Source of the DNA: JBJTIF01 sp046094825
Lineage (GTDB): Bacteria; Actinomycetota; UBA4738; HRBIN12
Direction: 5' to 3'
DNA length: 64,000 nucleotides
Assembly (NCBI GenBank): GCA_046094825.1
Contig: JBJTIF010000126.1
Span: 1 to 64,000, forward strand
Shown here: in pieces, positions 35,015 through 44,622 of the stretch
Layout of the letters: each line of letters opens with the position of its first letter
Numbering within the stretch: position 1 is the first letter of the stretch
The notes under the pieces: model-generated
Database searches by the model: none
Told to the model about the DNA's origin: nothing
Seen by the model: the letters and a program-made list of their open reading frames with translations, nothing else
Translations under genes and position numbers: made by a program

Positions 35015-36094
35015 GGATCGCGCTCGCCTGCCCGTACGCCTGGGACGCGGCGGGGGGCGTCCAGGTGCACGTCGGCGACCTCGCGCGGCGGCTCCTCGAT
35101 GCCGGGCACGATGTCCGCGTCCTCGCCCCCTCATCGAATCCCGCCGACGAGCCGTGGGTGCGGGTCGTGGGCCGGCCCCTGCGCGTCGCGTACGCGGGCA
35201 CCGTCGCGCCGATCTGCCCGTCACCGCGCTCGTGGGCCCGGGTCCGTGCGGAGCTCGACGTCTTCGCACCCGACGTCGTCCACGTCCACGAGCCGTTCGC
35301 GCCGAGCACCGGTCGTCGCGACCTTCCACGCGTACCTCGACCGATCGAGGATCCAGCGCGCCGCGCGCCCGCTCCTGCGCCCGGTCGCGCGTCGCATCAC
35401 CGTCGGCATCGCGGTCTCCGAGGCAGCGGCATCGTTCGCGCGGCGCGCGACCGACCTCCCGCTCGAGGTCATCCCGAACGGCGTGGAGATCGCTCGGTTC
35501 CGGCGCGGCGCGGGGCGGCGCGGGGCGGCGCCGCCGACGATCGCGTGGGTGAACCGCCTCGATCCGCAGAAGGGGTTCGCGGTGTTCCTCGACGCGATCG
35601 CCCCGCTCCTCGCGCGCAGGCCGGACCTCCGCGTCGTCGTCGCGGGCGACGGCCCGCTCCGGGACGCGACCGATCGGCTCGCGCCCGCGCTCCGTGGCCG
35701 CATCGACGTCCGTGGCCGCGTCGCGAACGCGGAGGTCGCGAACGTCCTCCACGGCGCCGACGTCTTCGCCTCGCCCGCGACGGGGCAGGAGTCCTTCGGC
35801 ATCGTCCTCGTCGAGGCGATGGCGGCCGGCGTGCCGGTCGTGGCGACCGACATCCCCGGCTACCGCGAGGTCGTCCGCGACGGTATCGACGGCCTCCTCG
35901 TCCCACCGGGCGACGCCGTGGTGCTCGCGGCCGCGCTCGGCCGGGTCCTCGATGACCCGGCGCTCGCGGCGCGGCTCGCCGCGGCGGGACTCGACCGCGC
36001 GGCGGCGTACGGATGGGACGCCGTGCTCCCGCGGATCCTCGCCACCTACGAGCGCGTGCTCGGTCGTCCGCGCGCGGCCGATGGTCCGCCCTGA
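35011..36094 (+). pseudogene. PimA-like GT4 glycosyltransferase, frame broken near 35308
   Basis: Read as it stands, the GTG start gives an N-terminal GT-B domain typical of PimA-type mannosyltransferases (CPYAWDAAGGVQVHVGDLAR to DVVHVHEPFAPST) up to about 35310. It then runs into unrelated sequence. The rest of the protein is intact in the next frame from about 35309 (PVVATFHAYLDRS onward). That part includes EVIPNGVEIARF, the donor-site block GQESFGIVLVEAMAAGVPVV, and a stop at 36092-36094. Compared with relatives, about ten residues between PST and PVVATFH are missing as well, so a deletion not divisible by three is likely. It may be a true pseudogene or an assembly error. It is the third gene of a possible phosphatidylinositol-mannoside cluster. 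Confidence 0.82.
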
Positions 36095-36103
36095 GGCCGT
36101 TGC

Positions 36104-36109
36104 TACGAT
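36104..36109 (+). promoter_or_regulatory. Leaderless -10 of lemA
   Basis: TACGAT is preceded by TGC and lies seven bases before the ATG at 36117. A nearer ATG at 36108 overlaps the -10 and is less likely. Confidence 0.55.
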
Positions 36110-36116
36110 GACCCCG

Positions 36117-36680
36117 ATGGACCCGGTCGTCCTCCTCCTCGTCGTCCTCCTGCTCCTCGCCGTCTGGTTCGCGCTCGCCTTCAACCGGCTCGTGGCGCTG
36201 CGGGCCCGGGTCGAGAACGGGTGGGCGCAGATCGACGTCCAGCTCCGGCGGCGCTCCGACCTCATCCCGAACCTCGTCGAGACGGTCCAGGGCTACGCGA
36301 GCCACGAGCGCGAGGTCTTCGAAGCGATCACGGCGGCGCGCGCCCGGAGCCTCGAGGCGCGGACGGTCGGGGAGCAGTCCGAGGCCGCGCGCTCCGTCGG
36401 GATCGGGCTCCGATCGCTCCTCGCCGTCGCGGAGGCGTACCCGACGTTGAAGGCCGACGCGAACTTCCTCGCGCTTCAGGAGGAGCTCTCCGGGACCGAG
36501 TCGAAGATCGCGTACGCGCGGCAGTTCTACAACGACGAGGTGATGCGCCTGAACACCGCGATCGGGTCGTTCCCCTCGAACCTCATCGCGCGGATGTTCG
36601 CGTTCGCCGAGCGCGAGTTCTTCGACCCGGGCGACGACGCCCGCGAACCGGTGCGCGTCGACTTCCCGGGAGGTGCGTAG
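36117..36680 (+). CDS. LemA family protein
   Basis: The 187-residue protein has an N-terminal membrane helix (about 4-22) and an all-helical LemA domain. The domain has NRLVALRARVENGWAQIDVQ, LRRRSDLIPNLVETVQGYA, LQEELSGTESKIAYARQFYN and the ending FPSNLIARMF. LemA proteins are membrane-anchored helical bundles of unsettled function, often next to HtpX, as here (htpX starts on the next base). A shared role in membrane-protein quality control is plausible. Confidence 0.93.
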   Translation: MDPVVLLLVVLLLLAVWFALAFNRLVALRARVENGWAQIDVQLRRRSDLIPNLVETVQGYASHEREVFEAITAARARSLEARTVGEQSEAARSVGIGLRSLLAVAEAYPTLKADANFLALQEELSGTESKIAYARQFYNDEVMRLNTAIGSFPSNLIARMFAFAEREFFDPGDDAREPVRVDFPGGA

Positions 36681-37619
36681 GTGTTCGAGCAGGTGGCGTC
36701 GAACCGCCGGCGGACGCTCGTGCTCGTCGTCGCCGCGTTCGTCCTCCTCGGGGCGACCGGGTACGTCCTCGGCTCGCTCTCGCGCAGCGGCCCCTTCGGC
36801 CTCGTCGTCGCGCTCGTCATCGCCGGCGGGATGTCGTGGGCGTCGTACTTCCGCGGCGACCGCATCGTGCTCCGCAGCACCGGCGCGAAGGAGGTGACGC
36901 CGGAGCAGGAGCCGCGCCTCCACAACGTCATCGAGGGGCTCGCGATCGCCGCGGGCATCCCGAAGCCCCGCGTCTACGTCGTCCCGGAGGCCGCGCTGAA
37001 CGCGTACGCGACGGGTCGCGATCCCGAGCACGCATCGATCGCCGTGACACGGGGCCTCCTCGACGGGATGAACCGCCTCGAGCTCGAGGGGGTCATCGGC
37101 CACGAGCTCGCGCACGTCGCCGACCGCGACATCCTCCTCGGCACCGTCGTCGCGACGCTCGTCGGTGCGGTGATCCTCATCTCGGACTTCTTCCTCCACT
37201 CGCTCTGGTGGGGCGGCATGGGTCGTCGCGATGATCGCGAGGGGGGCGGCAACGGGATCCTCGCGATCGTCGGCATCGTGTTCCTCATCCTCGCCCCGAT
37301 CGCGGGCCGCCTCGTGAGCCTCGCGGTGTCGCGTCGGCGCGAGTTCCTCGCCGACGCCCAGGGCGCGCTCTGCACGCGCTACCCGCCCGGCCTCGCGAGC
37401 GCGCTGCGGAAGATCCAGGCATCGAGCGCGATCCCGCTCCGCGCCGCGAGCAACGCGACGGCGCACCTGTGGCTCTCCGAGCCCACCCGCGTCCGCCGGC
37501 GCGGCGAGGGCGTCGCCGGGCTCCTCTCGACGCACCCGCCGATCGATGAGCGGATCCGGCGTCTTGAGGAGATGAGATTTCGGCCGGAGGTCGTTGAGCC
37601 GCCCACCCGCGCCGGGTAG
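36681..37619 (+). CDS. htpX: HtpX-like zinc metalloprotease (M48)
   Basis: A membrane protease that degrades misfolded membrane proteins. The 312 residues show two N-terminal membrane helices (about 14-55). GIPKPRVYVVPEAALNAYATG follows, with the zinc site HELAHVADRDIL (HExxH, about residue 139) and two more helices at about 155-215. The third zinc ligand is in RREFLADAQGA, and HPPIDERIRRLEEM is at the C-terminus. The GTG start abuts the lemA stop. The lemA-htpX pairing is widespread. Confidence 0.93.
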   Translation: MFEQVASNRRRTLVLVVAAFVLLGATGYVLGSLSRSGPFGLVVALVIAGGMSWASYFRGDRIVLRSTGAKEVTPEQEPRLHNVIEGLAIAAGIPKPRVYVVPEAALNAYATGRDPEHASIAVTRGLLDGMNRLELEGVIGHELAHVADRDILLGTVVATLVGAVILISDFFLHSLWWGGMGRRDDREGGGNGILAIVGIVFLILAPIAGRLVSLAVSRRREFLADAQGALCTRYPPGLASALRKIQASSAIPLRAASNATAHLWLSEPTRVRRRGEGVAGLLSTHPPIDERIRRLEEMRFRPEVVEPPTRAG

Positions 37620-37673
37620 CGTCGCGCGCGTCGCCGCACCCGCGGTCGCACCCCCGAGCACGGAGGACCGACG

Positions 37674-38720
37674 ATGACGCTGACCCGCCGAGGCCGCATC
37701 GCGCTCCTCGTCGTCGCCGCCGCCGTCGTCGCCGCCGCGGTCGTCATCGCGGCGATCGTGACCCGGCCGCAGGGGACCTCGATCGCCGAGGCGGTCTCGG
37801 ACATCGTCGCGCCCGACCCGATCTGCCCGCTCACCGGACTCGACGCACCGAGCGGCACGGTCCCGGCGCGCCCGGTCCTCGCGGTGAAGATCGAGAACAG
37901 TCCGCTCGCGCGCCCCCAGGCCGGACTGAACGACGCGGACATCGTCTACGAGGAGCCCGTCGAGGGCGGCATCACGCGGTTCATCGCGCTCTTCCAGTGC
38001 ACGGACGTCGATCGGCTCGGACCGGTGCGCAGCGCGCGGACGACCGATGCCGACGTCCTCGTGCAGTACGGCGTCCCGGTGTTCGCCTACTCGGGAGCCG
38101 CGCCCCCCGTCCGGCAGCTCGTCGCACAGGTCGGGCTCCTCGACGTGAACTTCGAGTCGAACCCCGACCTCTACGACCGCGATCCCGCGCGCGAGATGCC
38201 GCACGACGTGTTCACGTCGACCTCGCGGCTCTGGGCGGGGGCGTCGTGGCCGTCGGAGGCACCCGAACCGGTCCTCCCGTACGACGCCGACCCGCCGCCG
38301 GTCTCCCGGCCGGCGGCGAGCGTCCACCTCGACTTCTCGGCGTCGTCCGACGTCTGGTGGCGGTGGGATGCCGCCCTCGGACTTTGGCTCCGGTCGCACG
38401 GCGACGAGGCCCACCTGCTCGAGGATGGGATGCAGGTGGGGGCAGCGACGGTCATCGTCCAGGTCGTCGAGGTCGTCCCCGGCACGATCATCGACGCCGC
38501 CGGCAACCCCTCCCCGGAGGTCACGCTCGTCGGGACGGGCAAGGCCTACGTCTTCCGCGACGGCCGCGTCGTCGTCGGCACCTGGGTCCGGGGCTCGCTC
38601 GGCGAGGGCACCCGGTTCCTCACGAAGGATGGGCAGGAGATCGCCCTCGCGCCCGGGCGGACCTGGATCGAGCTCTTCCCCTCGACGATCGACGTCGTCA
38701 TCGCGAAGCGCCCCGCCTGA
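37674..38720 (+). CDS. DUF3048 (YerB-like) exported protein
   Basis: The 348-residue protein has an N-terminal membrane anchor (about 9-28) and then the outside DUF3048 domain. [42 protein letters not shown] and [26 protein letters not shown] mark it; the last is shown in part as [22 protein letters not shown]-terminal beta part follows (RTWIELFP). The family is common in Gram-positive bacteria and its function is unknown; YerB of Bacillus is a lipoprotein. GGAGGACC precedes the ATG. The protein is probably anchored outside the cell. Confidence 0.85.
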   Translation: MTLTRRGRIALLVVAAAVVAAAVVIAAIVTRPQGTSIAEAVSDIVAPDPICPLTGLDAPSGTVPARPVLAVKIENSPLARPQAGLNDADIVYEEPVEGGITRFIALFQCTDVDRLGPVRSARTTDADVLVQYGVPVFAYSGAAPPVRQLVAQVGLLDVNFESNPDLYDRDPAREMPHDVFTSTSRLWAGASWPSEAPEPVLPYDADPPPVSRPAASVHLDFSASSDVWWRWDAALGLWLRSHGDEAHLLEDGMQVGAATVIVQVVEVVPGTIIDAAGNPSPEVTLVGTGKAYVFRDGRVVVGTWVRGSLGEGTRFLTKDGQEIALAPGRTWIELFPSTIDVVIAKRPA

Positions 38721-38738
38721 GCGGCGAGGTCCCGGCGG

Positions 38739-38744
38739 TACACT
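38739..38744 (+). promoter_or_regulatory. -10 element upstream of pdxS
   Basis: TACACT is seven bases before an in-frame GTG (38752) and 65 bases before the GTG (38809) that has a ribosome-binding site. It may drive both forms of PdxS. Confidence 0.5.
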
Positions 38745-38808
38745 TCCGGGCGTGCCGACCGAGGGTCGGCGCGGCGGTACCCATCGGGGAGTCCCAGGAG
38801 GGGCGATC

Positions 38809-39696
38809 GTGGAGCGCGACACCGGCACGTTCCGGGTGAAGGCGGGCCTGGCCGAGATGCTGAAGGGCGGCGTCATCATGGACGTCACCGACGCCGAGCA
38901 GGCGAAGATCGCGGAGGACGCCGGCGCGTGCGCCGTCATGGCCCTCGAGCGCGTCCCCGCCGACATCCGCCGGGACGGCGGGGTCGCGCGGATGTCCGAC
39001 GCCGCGATGATCGAGGAGATCATCGCCACCGTCTCGATCCCCGTCATGGCGAAGGCACGGATCGGTCACTTCGTCGAGGCGCAGATCCTCCAGGCGCTCG
39101 GCGTCGACTACGTCGACGAGTCCGAGGTCCTCACGCCCGCCGACGAGGAGCACCACCTCGACAAGTGGGCGTTCACCGTCCCGTTCGTCTGCGGCGCCCG
39201 CGACCTCGGCGAGGCGCTCCGTCGCATCGGCGAGGGCGCGGCGATGATCCGGACGAAGGGCGAGGCCGGCACCGGCAACGTCGTCGAGGCGGTCCGCCAC
39301 CAGCGCACGATGGTCCGCGGGATGCGCGAGCTCTCGACCCTCGGCTCGGAGGAGCTCGCCGCCGCGGCGAAGGAGCTCCGCGCGCCGCTCGACCTCGTCC
39401 GCGAGATCGCCTCGACCGGTCGGCTCCCGGTCGTGAACTTCGCCGCGGGCGGCATCGCCACGCCGGCGGACGCGGCACTCATGATGCAGCTCGGCGTCGA
39501 CGGGGTGTTCGTCGGTTCCGGCATCTTCAAGTCCTCCGACCCGGCGTCGCGCGCCCGCGCGATCGTCGAGGCGACGACGCACTTCCAGGACCCTTCCGTC
39601 CTCGCGAAGGTCTCGCACGGGCTCGGCGAGGCCATGCCCGGCATCGAGATCGGCCAGCTCGGCGAGGAAGGGCTCCTCCAGACCCGCGGCTGGTAG
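38809..39696 (+). CDS. pdxS: Pyridoxal 5'-phosphate synthase lyase subunit
   Basis: It makes PLP from ribose 5-phosphate, glyceraldehyde 3-phosphate and the ammonia delivered by PdxT. The 295 residues begin with [20 protein letters not shown], a hallmark of PdxS. The first catalytic lysine is in [16 protein letters not shown] and the second in [11 protein letters not shown], and [17 protein letters not shown] is the phosphate site. GTG 38809 is supported by AGGAGG seven bases before it. A GTG at 38752 is in frame, has a leaderless-type -10, and would add 19 residues. PdxT follows by five bases, forming the usual synthase pair. Confidence 0.96.
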   Translation: MERDTGTFRVKAGLAEMLKGGVIMDVTDAEQAKIAEDAGACAVMALERVPADIRRDGGVARMSDAAMIEEIIATVSIPVMAKARIGHFVEAQILQALGVDYVDESEVLTPADEEHHLDKWAFTVPFVCGARDLGEALRRIGEGAAMIRTKGEAGTGNVVEAVRHQRTMVRGMRELSTLGSEELAAAAKELRAPLDLVREIASTGRLPVVNFAAGGIATPADAALMMQLGVDGVFVGSGIFKSSDPASRARAIVEATTHFQDPSVLAKVSHGLGEAMPGIEIGQLGEEGLLQTRGW

Positions 39697-39701
39697 GGCG
39701 C

Positions 39702-40259
39702 GTGAAGGCCGGCGTCCTCGCGCTCCAGGGCGACTTCCGCGAACACGCGCGGTGCTTCGCCGACCTCGGGTTCGCCCCGATCGAGGTGCGCACACCGGCC
39801 GACCTCGCCGCGGTCGACCTCCTCGCGATCCCCGGGGGCGAGTCGACGACGATCGGGCTCCTCGCGCGGAGCGCCGGCCTCGTCGAGCCGATCCGCGAGC
39901 GCGCGCGGGCGGGGATGCCGATCCTCGGGACGTGCGCCGGGCTCATCGTCCTCGCGGAACGCGTCGAGGGCGGGACGCCGCTCCTCGGGCTCCTCGATGT
40001 GACCGCGGAGCGCAACGCGTACGGACGACAGCTCGAGTCGTTCGAGGCCGACGTCGCGGTCTCCGGCATCGACCGCCCGGTCCGCGCGGTGTTCATCCGC
40101 GCCCCGATCGTCGCGGAGATCGGACCGGGGGTCCGCGTGCTCGCCGAGCACGAGGGGCGACCGGTCGTCGTCGAGCAGGGCGCCATCGTCGCGGCGACGT
40201 TCCACCCGGAGCTCGTCGGAGAGACCGGGCTCCACGCGTACGTCGCGAGGAAGGCGTGA
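39702..40259 (+). CDS. pdxT: Pyridoxal 5'-phosphate synthase glutaminase subunit
   Basis: The class I glutaminase feeds ammonia to PdxS. The 185 residues show LALQGDFREHARCF near the N-terminus, IPGGESTTIGLLA, the nucleophile in GTCAGLIVLA (about residue 82), the FIRAP region, and the catalytic His/Glu in ATFHPELVGE. The GTG follows pdxS by five bases. It ends four bases before yebC. The pdxS-pdxT-yebC-ruv order is the actinobacterial one. Confidence 0.95.
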   Translation: MKAGVLALQGDFREHARCFADLGFAPIEVRTPADLAAVDLLAIPGGESTTIGLLARSAGLVEPIRERARAGMPILGTCAGLIVLAERVEGGTPLLGLLDVTAERNAYGRQLESFEADVAVSGIDRPVRAVFIRAPIVAEIGPGVRVLAEHEGRPVVVEQGAIVAATFHPELVGETGLHAYVARKA

Positions 40260-40263
40260 GGGC

Positions 40264-41012
<749 letters not shown>

Positions 41013-41016
<4 letters not shown>

Positions 41017-41417
41017 TCGCGGCGCCCCGGGTCTTCCCGATCCGCTTCGACGGCATCTCGCGACCGATGGCGCTCATCGGGTTCACCAGGGCGGGGTCCC
41101 GGGTCGTCCTCGAGGAGCGCGACCTCGACGTGCGGATGGGCTGGGGGTTCGCGCTCCGGGTGCCGCGGGCCGCGGTGCGGACCGCGGCACCCGACCACCG
41201 GCCGCTCCTCGATCGCGGCGTCCACGGCTGGTTCGGTCGGTGGAACGTCGCGGCCTCGTCGCGCGGCCTCGTCCGGATCGAGTTCGCGAGCCCGGTCGCC
41301 GCCCGCGTCGGCCCGGTCCCCGTGCGCGTACGGACGCTCCGCGTGAGCCTCGAGGAGCCGGAGGCCTTCCTCCTCGCGCTCGAGGCGCCCGCCGCGGCTC
41401 CGCCCGACGCCGGGTGA
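41013..41417 (+). CDS. Conserved hypothetical protein
   Basis: I do not recognise a function. The 134-residue product is rich in beta-type sequence. It has a central segment, GVHGWFGRWNVAASSRGLVR, followed by VRVRTLRVSLEEPEAFLLAL, which looks like the ending of a PH-like or hydrolase-inhibitor-like fold. No membrane helix, signal peptide or cysteine is present. The GTG overlaps the yebC stop (GTGA), so it is translated with yebC. The ruvC promoter begins 23 bases after its stop. Codon usage looks like that of the neighbours, which supports it as a real gene. Confidence 0.7.
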
Positions 41418-41440
41418 TTGCCCGGGCTCCCGGGCGACCC

Positions 41441-41459
41441 TAGACTGAACACATGTTCG
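41441..41459 (+). promoter_or_regulatory. ruvC leaderless promoter with LexA box over the start codon
   Basis: TAGACT (41441-41446) is six bases before the ruvC ATG. TGAACACATGTTCG (41446-41459) fits the LexA consensus CGAACRNRYGTTYG at 13 of 14 positions and contains the ATG itself (41453-41455). LexA binding would cover the promoter's -10, the start of transcription and the first codons. Confidence 0.7.
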
Positions 41460-41956
41460 ATTCCCCCGTGCTCGGGGTGGACCCCGGGCTCGCCTCCGTC
41501 GGGATCGCCGCGGTCGGCCTCGCCGATCGCCGGCCGGTGCTCCTCGAGGCCCGGCACCTCGCGACCTCGGCCTCCGAGCCCGAGGCCGCGCGGCTCGCGA
41601 CGATCCACGCGGCGGTCGCCGAGGCGATCGCGCGCCACGCGCCATCGAGCCTCGCCGTCGAGCGCGTGGCCTGGAACCGCAACCAGGGGAGCGCGCTCCA
41701 CGTCGCGCGCGCGACGGGCGTCGCACTGCTCGCGGCCGCGCAGGCCGGCATCCCGGTCGTCGAGTACGGACCGCTCGAGGTGAAGATGGCGATCACCGGG
41801 ACGGGGACCGCGCCGAAGGAGCAGGTGCGCCACGCGCTCGCGCGGCTCCACGGCCTCCGCGGCGTCCCGGAGCAACCGGATGCGGCCGACGCCGTCGCGG
41901 TCGCGCTCTGCCACCTCACGAACGCACGGCGTCGGACCCCGGCGGTGGCGCGGTGA
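41453..41956 (+). CDS. ruvC: Crossover junction endodeoxyribonuclease RuvC
   Basis: It cuts Holliday junctions as a dimer. The 167-residue RNase H-fold protein has the first acidic residue in LGVDPGLASVGIA (about residue 7). The second is in LAVERVAWNRNQGSALHVA (Glu), and the last pair is in QPDAADAVAVALCH. The N-terminus begins directly at the leaderless start. It overlaps ruvA by four bases, and the predicted SOS box suggests induction by DNA damage. Confidence 0.95.
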   Translation: MFDSPVLGVDPGLASVGIAAVGLADRRPVLLEARHLATSASEPEAARLATIHAAVAEAIARHAPSSLAVERVAWNRNQGSALHVARATGVALLAAAQAGIPVVEYGPLEVKMAITGTGTAPKEQVRHALARLHGLRGVPEQPDAADAVAVALCHLTNARRRTPAVAR

Positions 41957-42519
41957 TCGCCTTCCTCGAGGGCGCCGTCGTCGACCGACGCGAGGACCGC
42001 GTCGTCCTCGACGTCGGCGGCGTCGGCTACGAGCTCCTCGTGCCGACGTCGACCGCGGCACGGCTGCCCGCGAACGGCATGACGGCCCGGCTCCACACGC
42101 GGCTCGCCGTCCGCGACGACGCGATGATCCTCTACGGCTTCGCCTCGGGGGAGGAGCGCGCGTCCTTCGACCTCCTCACGACCGTGAGCGGGGTCGGACC
42201 GAAGGTCGCGCTCGCGTTCCTCTCGACGCTCAGCGCCGACGCGCTCCGCCGCGCCGTCGCGTCCGGCGACGTGGCGGCCCTCACCGTCGTCCCCGGCGTC
42301 GGCAAGAAGGTCGCCCAGCGCGTCGTCCTCGATCTGAAGGATCGGTTCGGCGGCGACGGCGTCGCGATCGAAGGACCGCTCGCCGACGTGCGCGACGCGC
42401 TCCTGGCCCTCGGGCTCTCACCGCAGGAGGCGAGCGACGCGATCGGAGCGCTCGAGACGACCGACGCCCCCGCCGAGGCGCTCCTCCGTGATGCGCTCCG
42501 CGCGGTCGGACGGGGCTAG
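41953..42519 (+). CDS. ruvA: Holliday junction branch migration protein RuvA
   Basis: RuvA binds the four-way junction and loads RuvB. The 188 residues have the OB domain (MIAFLEGAVVDRREDRVVLD, FASGEERASFDLL). Two helix-hairpin-helix motifs follow (TVSGVGPKVALAFLS, VPGVGKKVAQRVVLDLKD), and the C-terminal domain III contacts RuvB. The GTG overlaps the ruvC stop (GTGA). Confidence 0.95.
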   Translation: MIAFLEGAVVDRREDRVVLDVGGVGYELLVPTSTAARLPANGMTARLHTRLAVRDDAMILYGFASGEERASFDLLTTVSGVGPKVALAFLSTLSADALRRAVASGDVAALTVVPGVGKKVAQRVVLDLKDRFGGDGVAIEGPLADVRDALLALGLSPQEASDAIGALETTDAPAEALLRDALRAVGRG

Positions 42520-42522
42520 GCT
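42517..42522 (+). promoter_or_regulatory. Internal leaderless -10 before ruvB
   Basis: TAGGCT, overlapping the ruvA stop, is six bases before the ruvB GTG (42529). It may give ruvB a transcript separate from the SOS-controlled ruvCA message. Confidence 0.5.
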
Positions 42523-42528
42523 GGCGAC

Positions 42529-43542
42529 GTGACGGACGAACGGATCGTCGACGCGGAGGTCCCCGAAGAGGAACGCGCCTTCGACGCGGCGCTGCGGCCG
42601 CGGAGCCTCGCGGAGTTCGTCGGACAGGAGCGCATCAAGGAACAGCTCGGGCTCCTCATCGACGGCGCCCGTGCGCGGGGCGAGACGCTCGACCACCTCC
42701 TCTTCGCGGGTCCGCCCGGGCTCGGCAAGACGACGCTCGCCGGCATCGTCGCGAACGAGCTCGGCGCCGGGTTCCAGCCGACCTCGGGCCCGGCGCTCGA
42801 CCGACCCGGCGACCTCGCCGCGATCCTCACGAACCTCCAGGAGGGCGACGTCCTGTTCGTCGACGAGATCCACCGCATGCCTCGGCCCGTCGAGGAGGTC
42901 CTCTACCCGGCGCTCGAGGACTTCCAGCTCGACGTCGTGCTCGGCAAGGGCCCGAGCGCCCGGTCGCTGCGGCTCGACCTCCCGCGCTTCACGCTCGTCG
43001 CCGCGACGACGCGTCCCGGCCGCATCACGCTCCCGCTCCGCGAGCGGTTCGGGTTCTCGCCGCGGCTCGACTACTACACCCCCGATGAACTCGCGCTCGT
43101 CGTGCGACGGTCGGCAGGCATCCTCGGCGTCGACATCGAGCCCGCCGGTGCCGCGGAGATCGCCCGTCGGTCCCGCGGGACGCCCCGTATCGCGAACCGG
43201 CTGCTGCGGCGTGTCCGCGACGTCGCCCAGGTGCGCCACGACGGCGCCATCACCGAGGCGATCGCTCGCGACGGGCTCGCGGTCTTCGAGGTCGACGAGG
43301 AGGGCCTCGACCGCCTCGACCTCGCGATCATCGGGGCGATCGTCCGGAAGTTCGGCGGCGGTCCCGTCGGGCTCTCGACGCTCGCCGCGGCGGTCGGGGA
43401 GGAGTCCGACACGATCGAGGACGTCGTCGAGCCCTTCCTGCTCCAGCTCGGGTTCCTCCAGCGGACGCCGCGGGGTCGCGTCGCCACCGAGCGCGCGTGG
43501 CGCCACCTCGGCGAACGTATCGAGGGGGCCCTGCCGATCTGA
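42529..43542 (+). CDS. ruvB: Holliday junction branch migration ATPase RuvB
   Basis: The hexameric AAA+ motor for branch migration. The 337 residues begin with the RuvB start region ([20 protein letters not shown]). Walker A is [11 protein letters not shown] (about residue 62), Walker B is LFVDEIHRM, sensor 1 is LVAATTRPG and the arginine-finger region is LRERFGF. The C-terminal winged helix is [20 protein letters not shown]. The start GTG is just after ruvA and six bases from a -10. The next gene, yajC, begins 61 bases later with its own promoter. Confidence 0.96.
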   Translation: MTDERIVDAEVPEEERAFDAALRPRSLAEFVGQERIKEQLGLLIDGARARGETLDHLLFAGPPGLGKTTLAGIVANELGAGFQPTSGPALDRPGDLAAILTNLQEGDVLFVDEIHRMPRPVEEVLYPALEDFQLDVVLGKGPSARSLRLDLPRFTLVAATTRPGRITLPLRERFGFSPRLDYYTPDELALVVRRSAGILGVDIEPAGAAEIARRSRGTPRIANRLLRRVRDVAQVRHDGAITEAIARDGLAVFEVDEEGLDRLDLAIIGAIVRKFGGGPVGLSTLAAAVGEESDTIEDVVEPFLLQLGFLQRTPRGRVATERAWRHLGERIEGALPI

Positions 43543-43571
43543 GCGCGGGCGGGACGGCTCGGGCCGGCCTG

Positions 43572-43577
43572 TATGCT
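43572..43577 (+). promoter_or_regulatory. -10 of the yajC-sec operon
   Basis: TATGCT is 26 bases before the yajC ATG. The short leader includes GGAGAGG as ribosome-binding site, so this is not a leaderless start. Confidence 0.5.
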
Positions 43578-43603
43578 TCCGCACCGTGCTCCGGAGAGGA
43601 ACC

Positions 43604-43912
43604 ATGGACCTGCTCGCCCAGGCGTCGACCGGCTCGGGACTCGAGAGCCTCCTCATCCCCGCGATCCTCATCGTCGGGATGTACGTCCTGCTCATCCGGC
43701 CCCAGCGTGCCCGCCAGCGTGCGCAGCAGGCGATGCTCGACGATCTCGCGGTCGGCGACGAGGTGATGACCGCGGGCGGGCTCTTCGGACGCGTGACGCG
43801 GATCGACGCGGAGTCGGGTCGCGTCACCCTCCGCATCGCCGCCGGCGTCGAGGTCGAGGTGCTCCGCATCGCGGTCCGCGAGCGGATCGCCCCGCTCACG
43901 CCGGAACCGTGA
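43604..43912 (+). CDS. yajC: Preprotein translocase accessory subunit YajC
   Basis: The 102-residue protein has a single N-terminal membrane helix (LLIPAILIVGMYVLLIRPQR, about residues 17-36), ending in the signature RPQRARQRAQQAML. The cytoplasmic domain includes LAVGDEVMTAGGLFGRVTRI. YajC binds SecDF and assists the Sec channel. GGAGAGG lies before the ATG. It overlaps the HD gene by four bases. Confidence 0.93.
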   Translation: MDLLAQASTGSGLESLLIPAILIVGMYVLLIRPQRARQRAQQAMLDDLAVGDEVMTAGGLFGRVTRIDAESGRVTLRIAAGVEVEVLRIAVRERIAPLTPEP

Positions 43913-44622
43913 CCGATCGGCATCCGCATCCCGCGGAGGGGGTCCCCGGCTCCGCCGAGCCCACCGCGATCACCCTCGCCGACGTCCAGGCGAACCCCGA
44001 ACTCTCGACGTTCATCGCCGCGGCGGACCGCGTCATGGAGGGCCTCGGCTACACGGAGCACGGGTTCCGGCACGCGAACCTCACCGCGAAGATCGCGTAC
44101 AACGTCCTCACGCGCCTCGGGTTCGACGAGCACGAGGCGAATATCGCGTGCGTGTCGGGCTACCTCCACGACGTCGGGAACATGGTGTCGCGCGAGCTCC
44201 ACGGCCAGACCGGGGCGATCCTCGTCTACGAGGCGCTCCGCGGTCAGGTCCCGGGGACCGACCTCGCGACGATCGTCGGAGCCATCGCGAACCACGAGGA
44301 GCCCAACGGCGCCCAGATCTCCGTCGCGGCGGCCGCGGTCATCCTCGCGGACAAGTCGGACGTCCACCGGAGCCGGGTCCGCCGCCAGGACCAGGAGGAC
44401 TTCGACATCCACGACCGGGTGAACCTCGCGGCCGAACAGTCCTTCCTGCGGGTAGACTCCGCCGCCAAGACCCTCACGCTCGAACTCACGATCGCCACCG
44501 ACATCAGCACCGTGATGAACTACTTCGAGATCTTCCTCGGCCGCATGCAGATGTGCCGAACCGCTGCCCAGACCCTCGGCAGCCGGTTCCGCCTGACGAT
44601 CAACGGCGCGGAGCTCGCATGA
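43909..44622 (+). CDS. HD-domain phosphohydrolase inside the sec operon
   Basis: The 237-residue soluble protein has a full HD superfamily metal-site set: HGFRHANLTAKIA (first His), SGYLHDVGNM (His-Asp, about residue 84) and IANHEEPNG (third His). A downstream acidic motif, VILADKSDVHRSRV, follows. HD proteins cleave nucleotides, cyclic dinucleotides or phosphates; the substrate here is unknown. GTG overlaps the yajC stop, and its own stop overlaps the secD ATG (ATGA), so it is fully embedded between yajC and secD. In most bacteria secD follows yajC directly. No transmembrane or receiver domain is present. Confidence 0.82.
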   Translation: MTDRHPHPAEGVPGSAEPTAITLADVQANPELSTFIAAADRVMEGLGYTEHGFRHANLTAKIAYNVLTRLGFDEHEANIACVSGYLHDVGNMVSRELHGQTGAILVYEALRGQVPGTDLATIVGAIANHEEPNGAQISVAAAAVILADKSDVHRSRVRRQDQEDFDIHDRVNLAAEQSFLRVDSAAKTLTLELTIATDISTVMNYFEIFLGRMQMCRTAAQTLGSRFRLTINGAELA

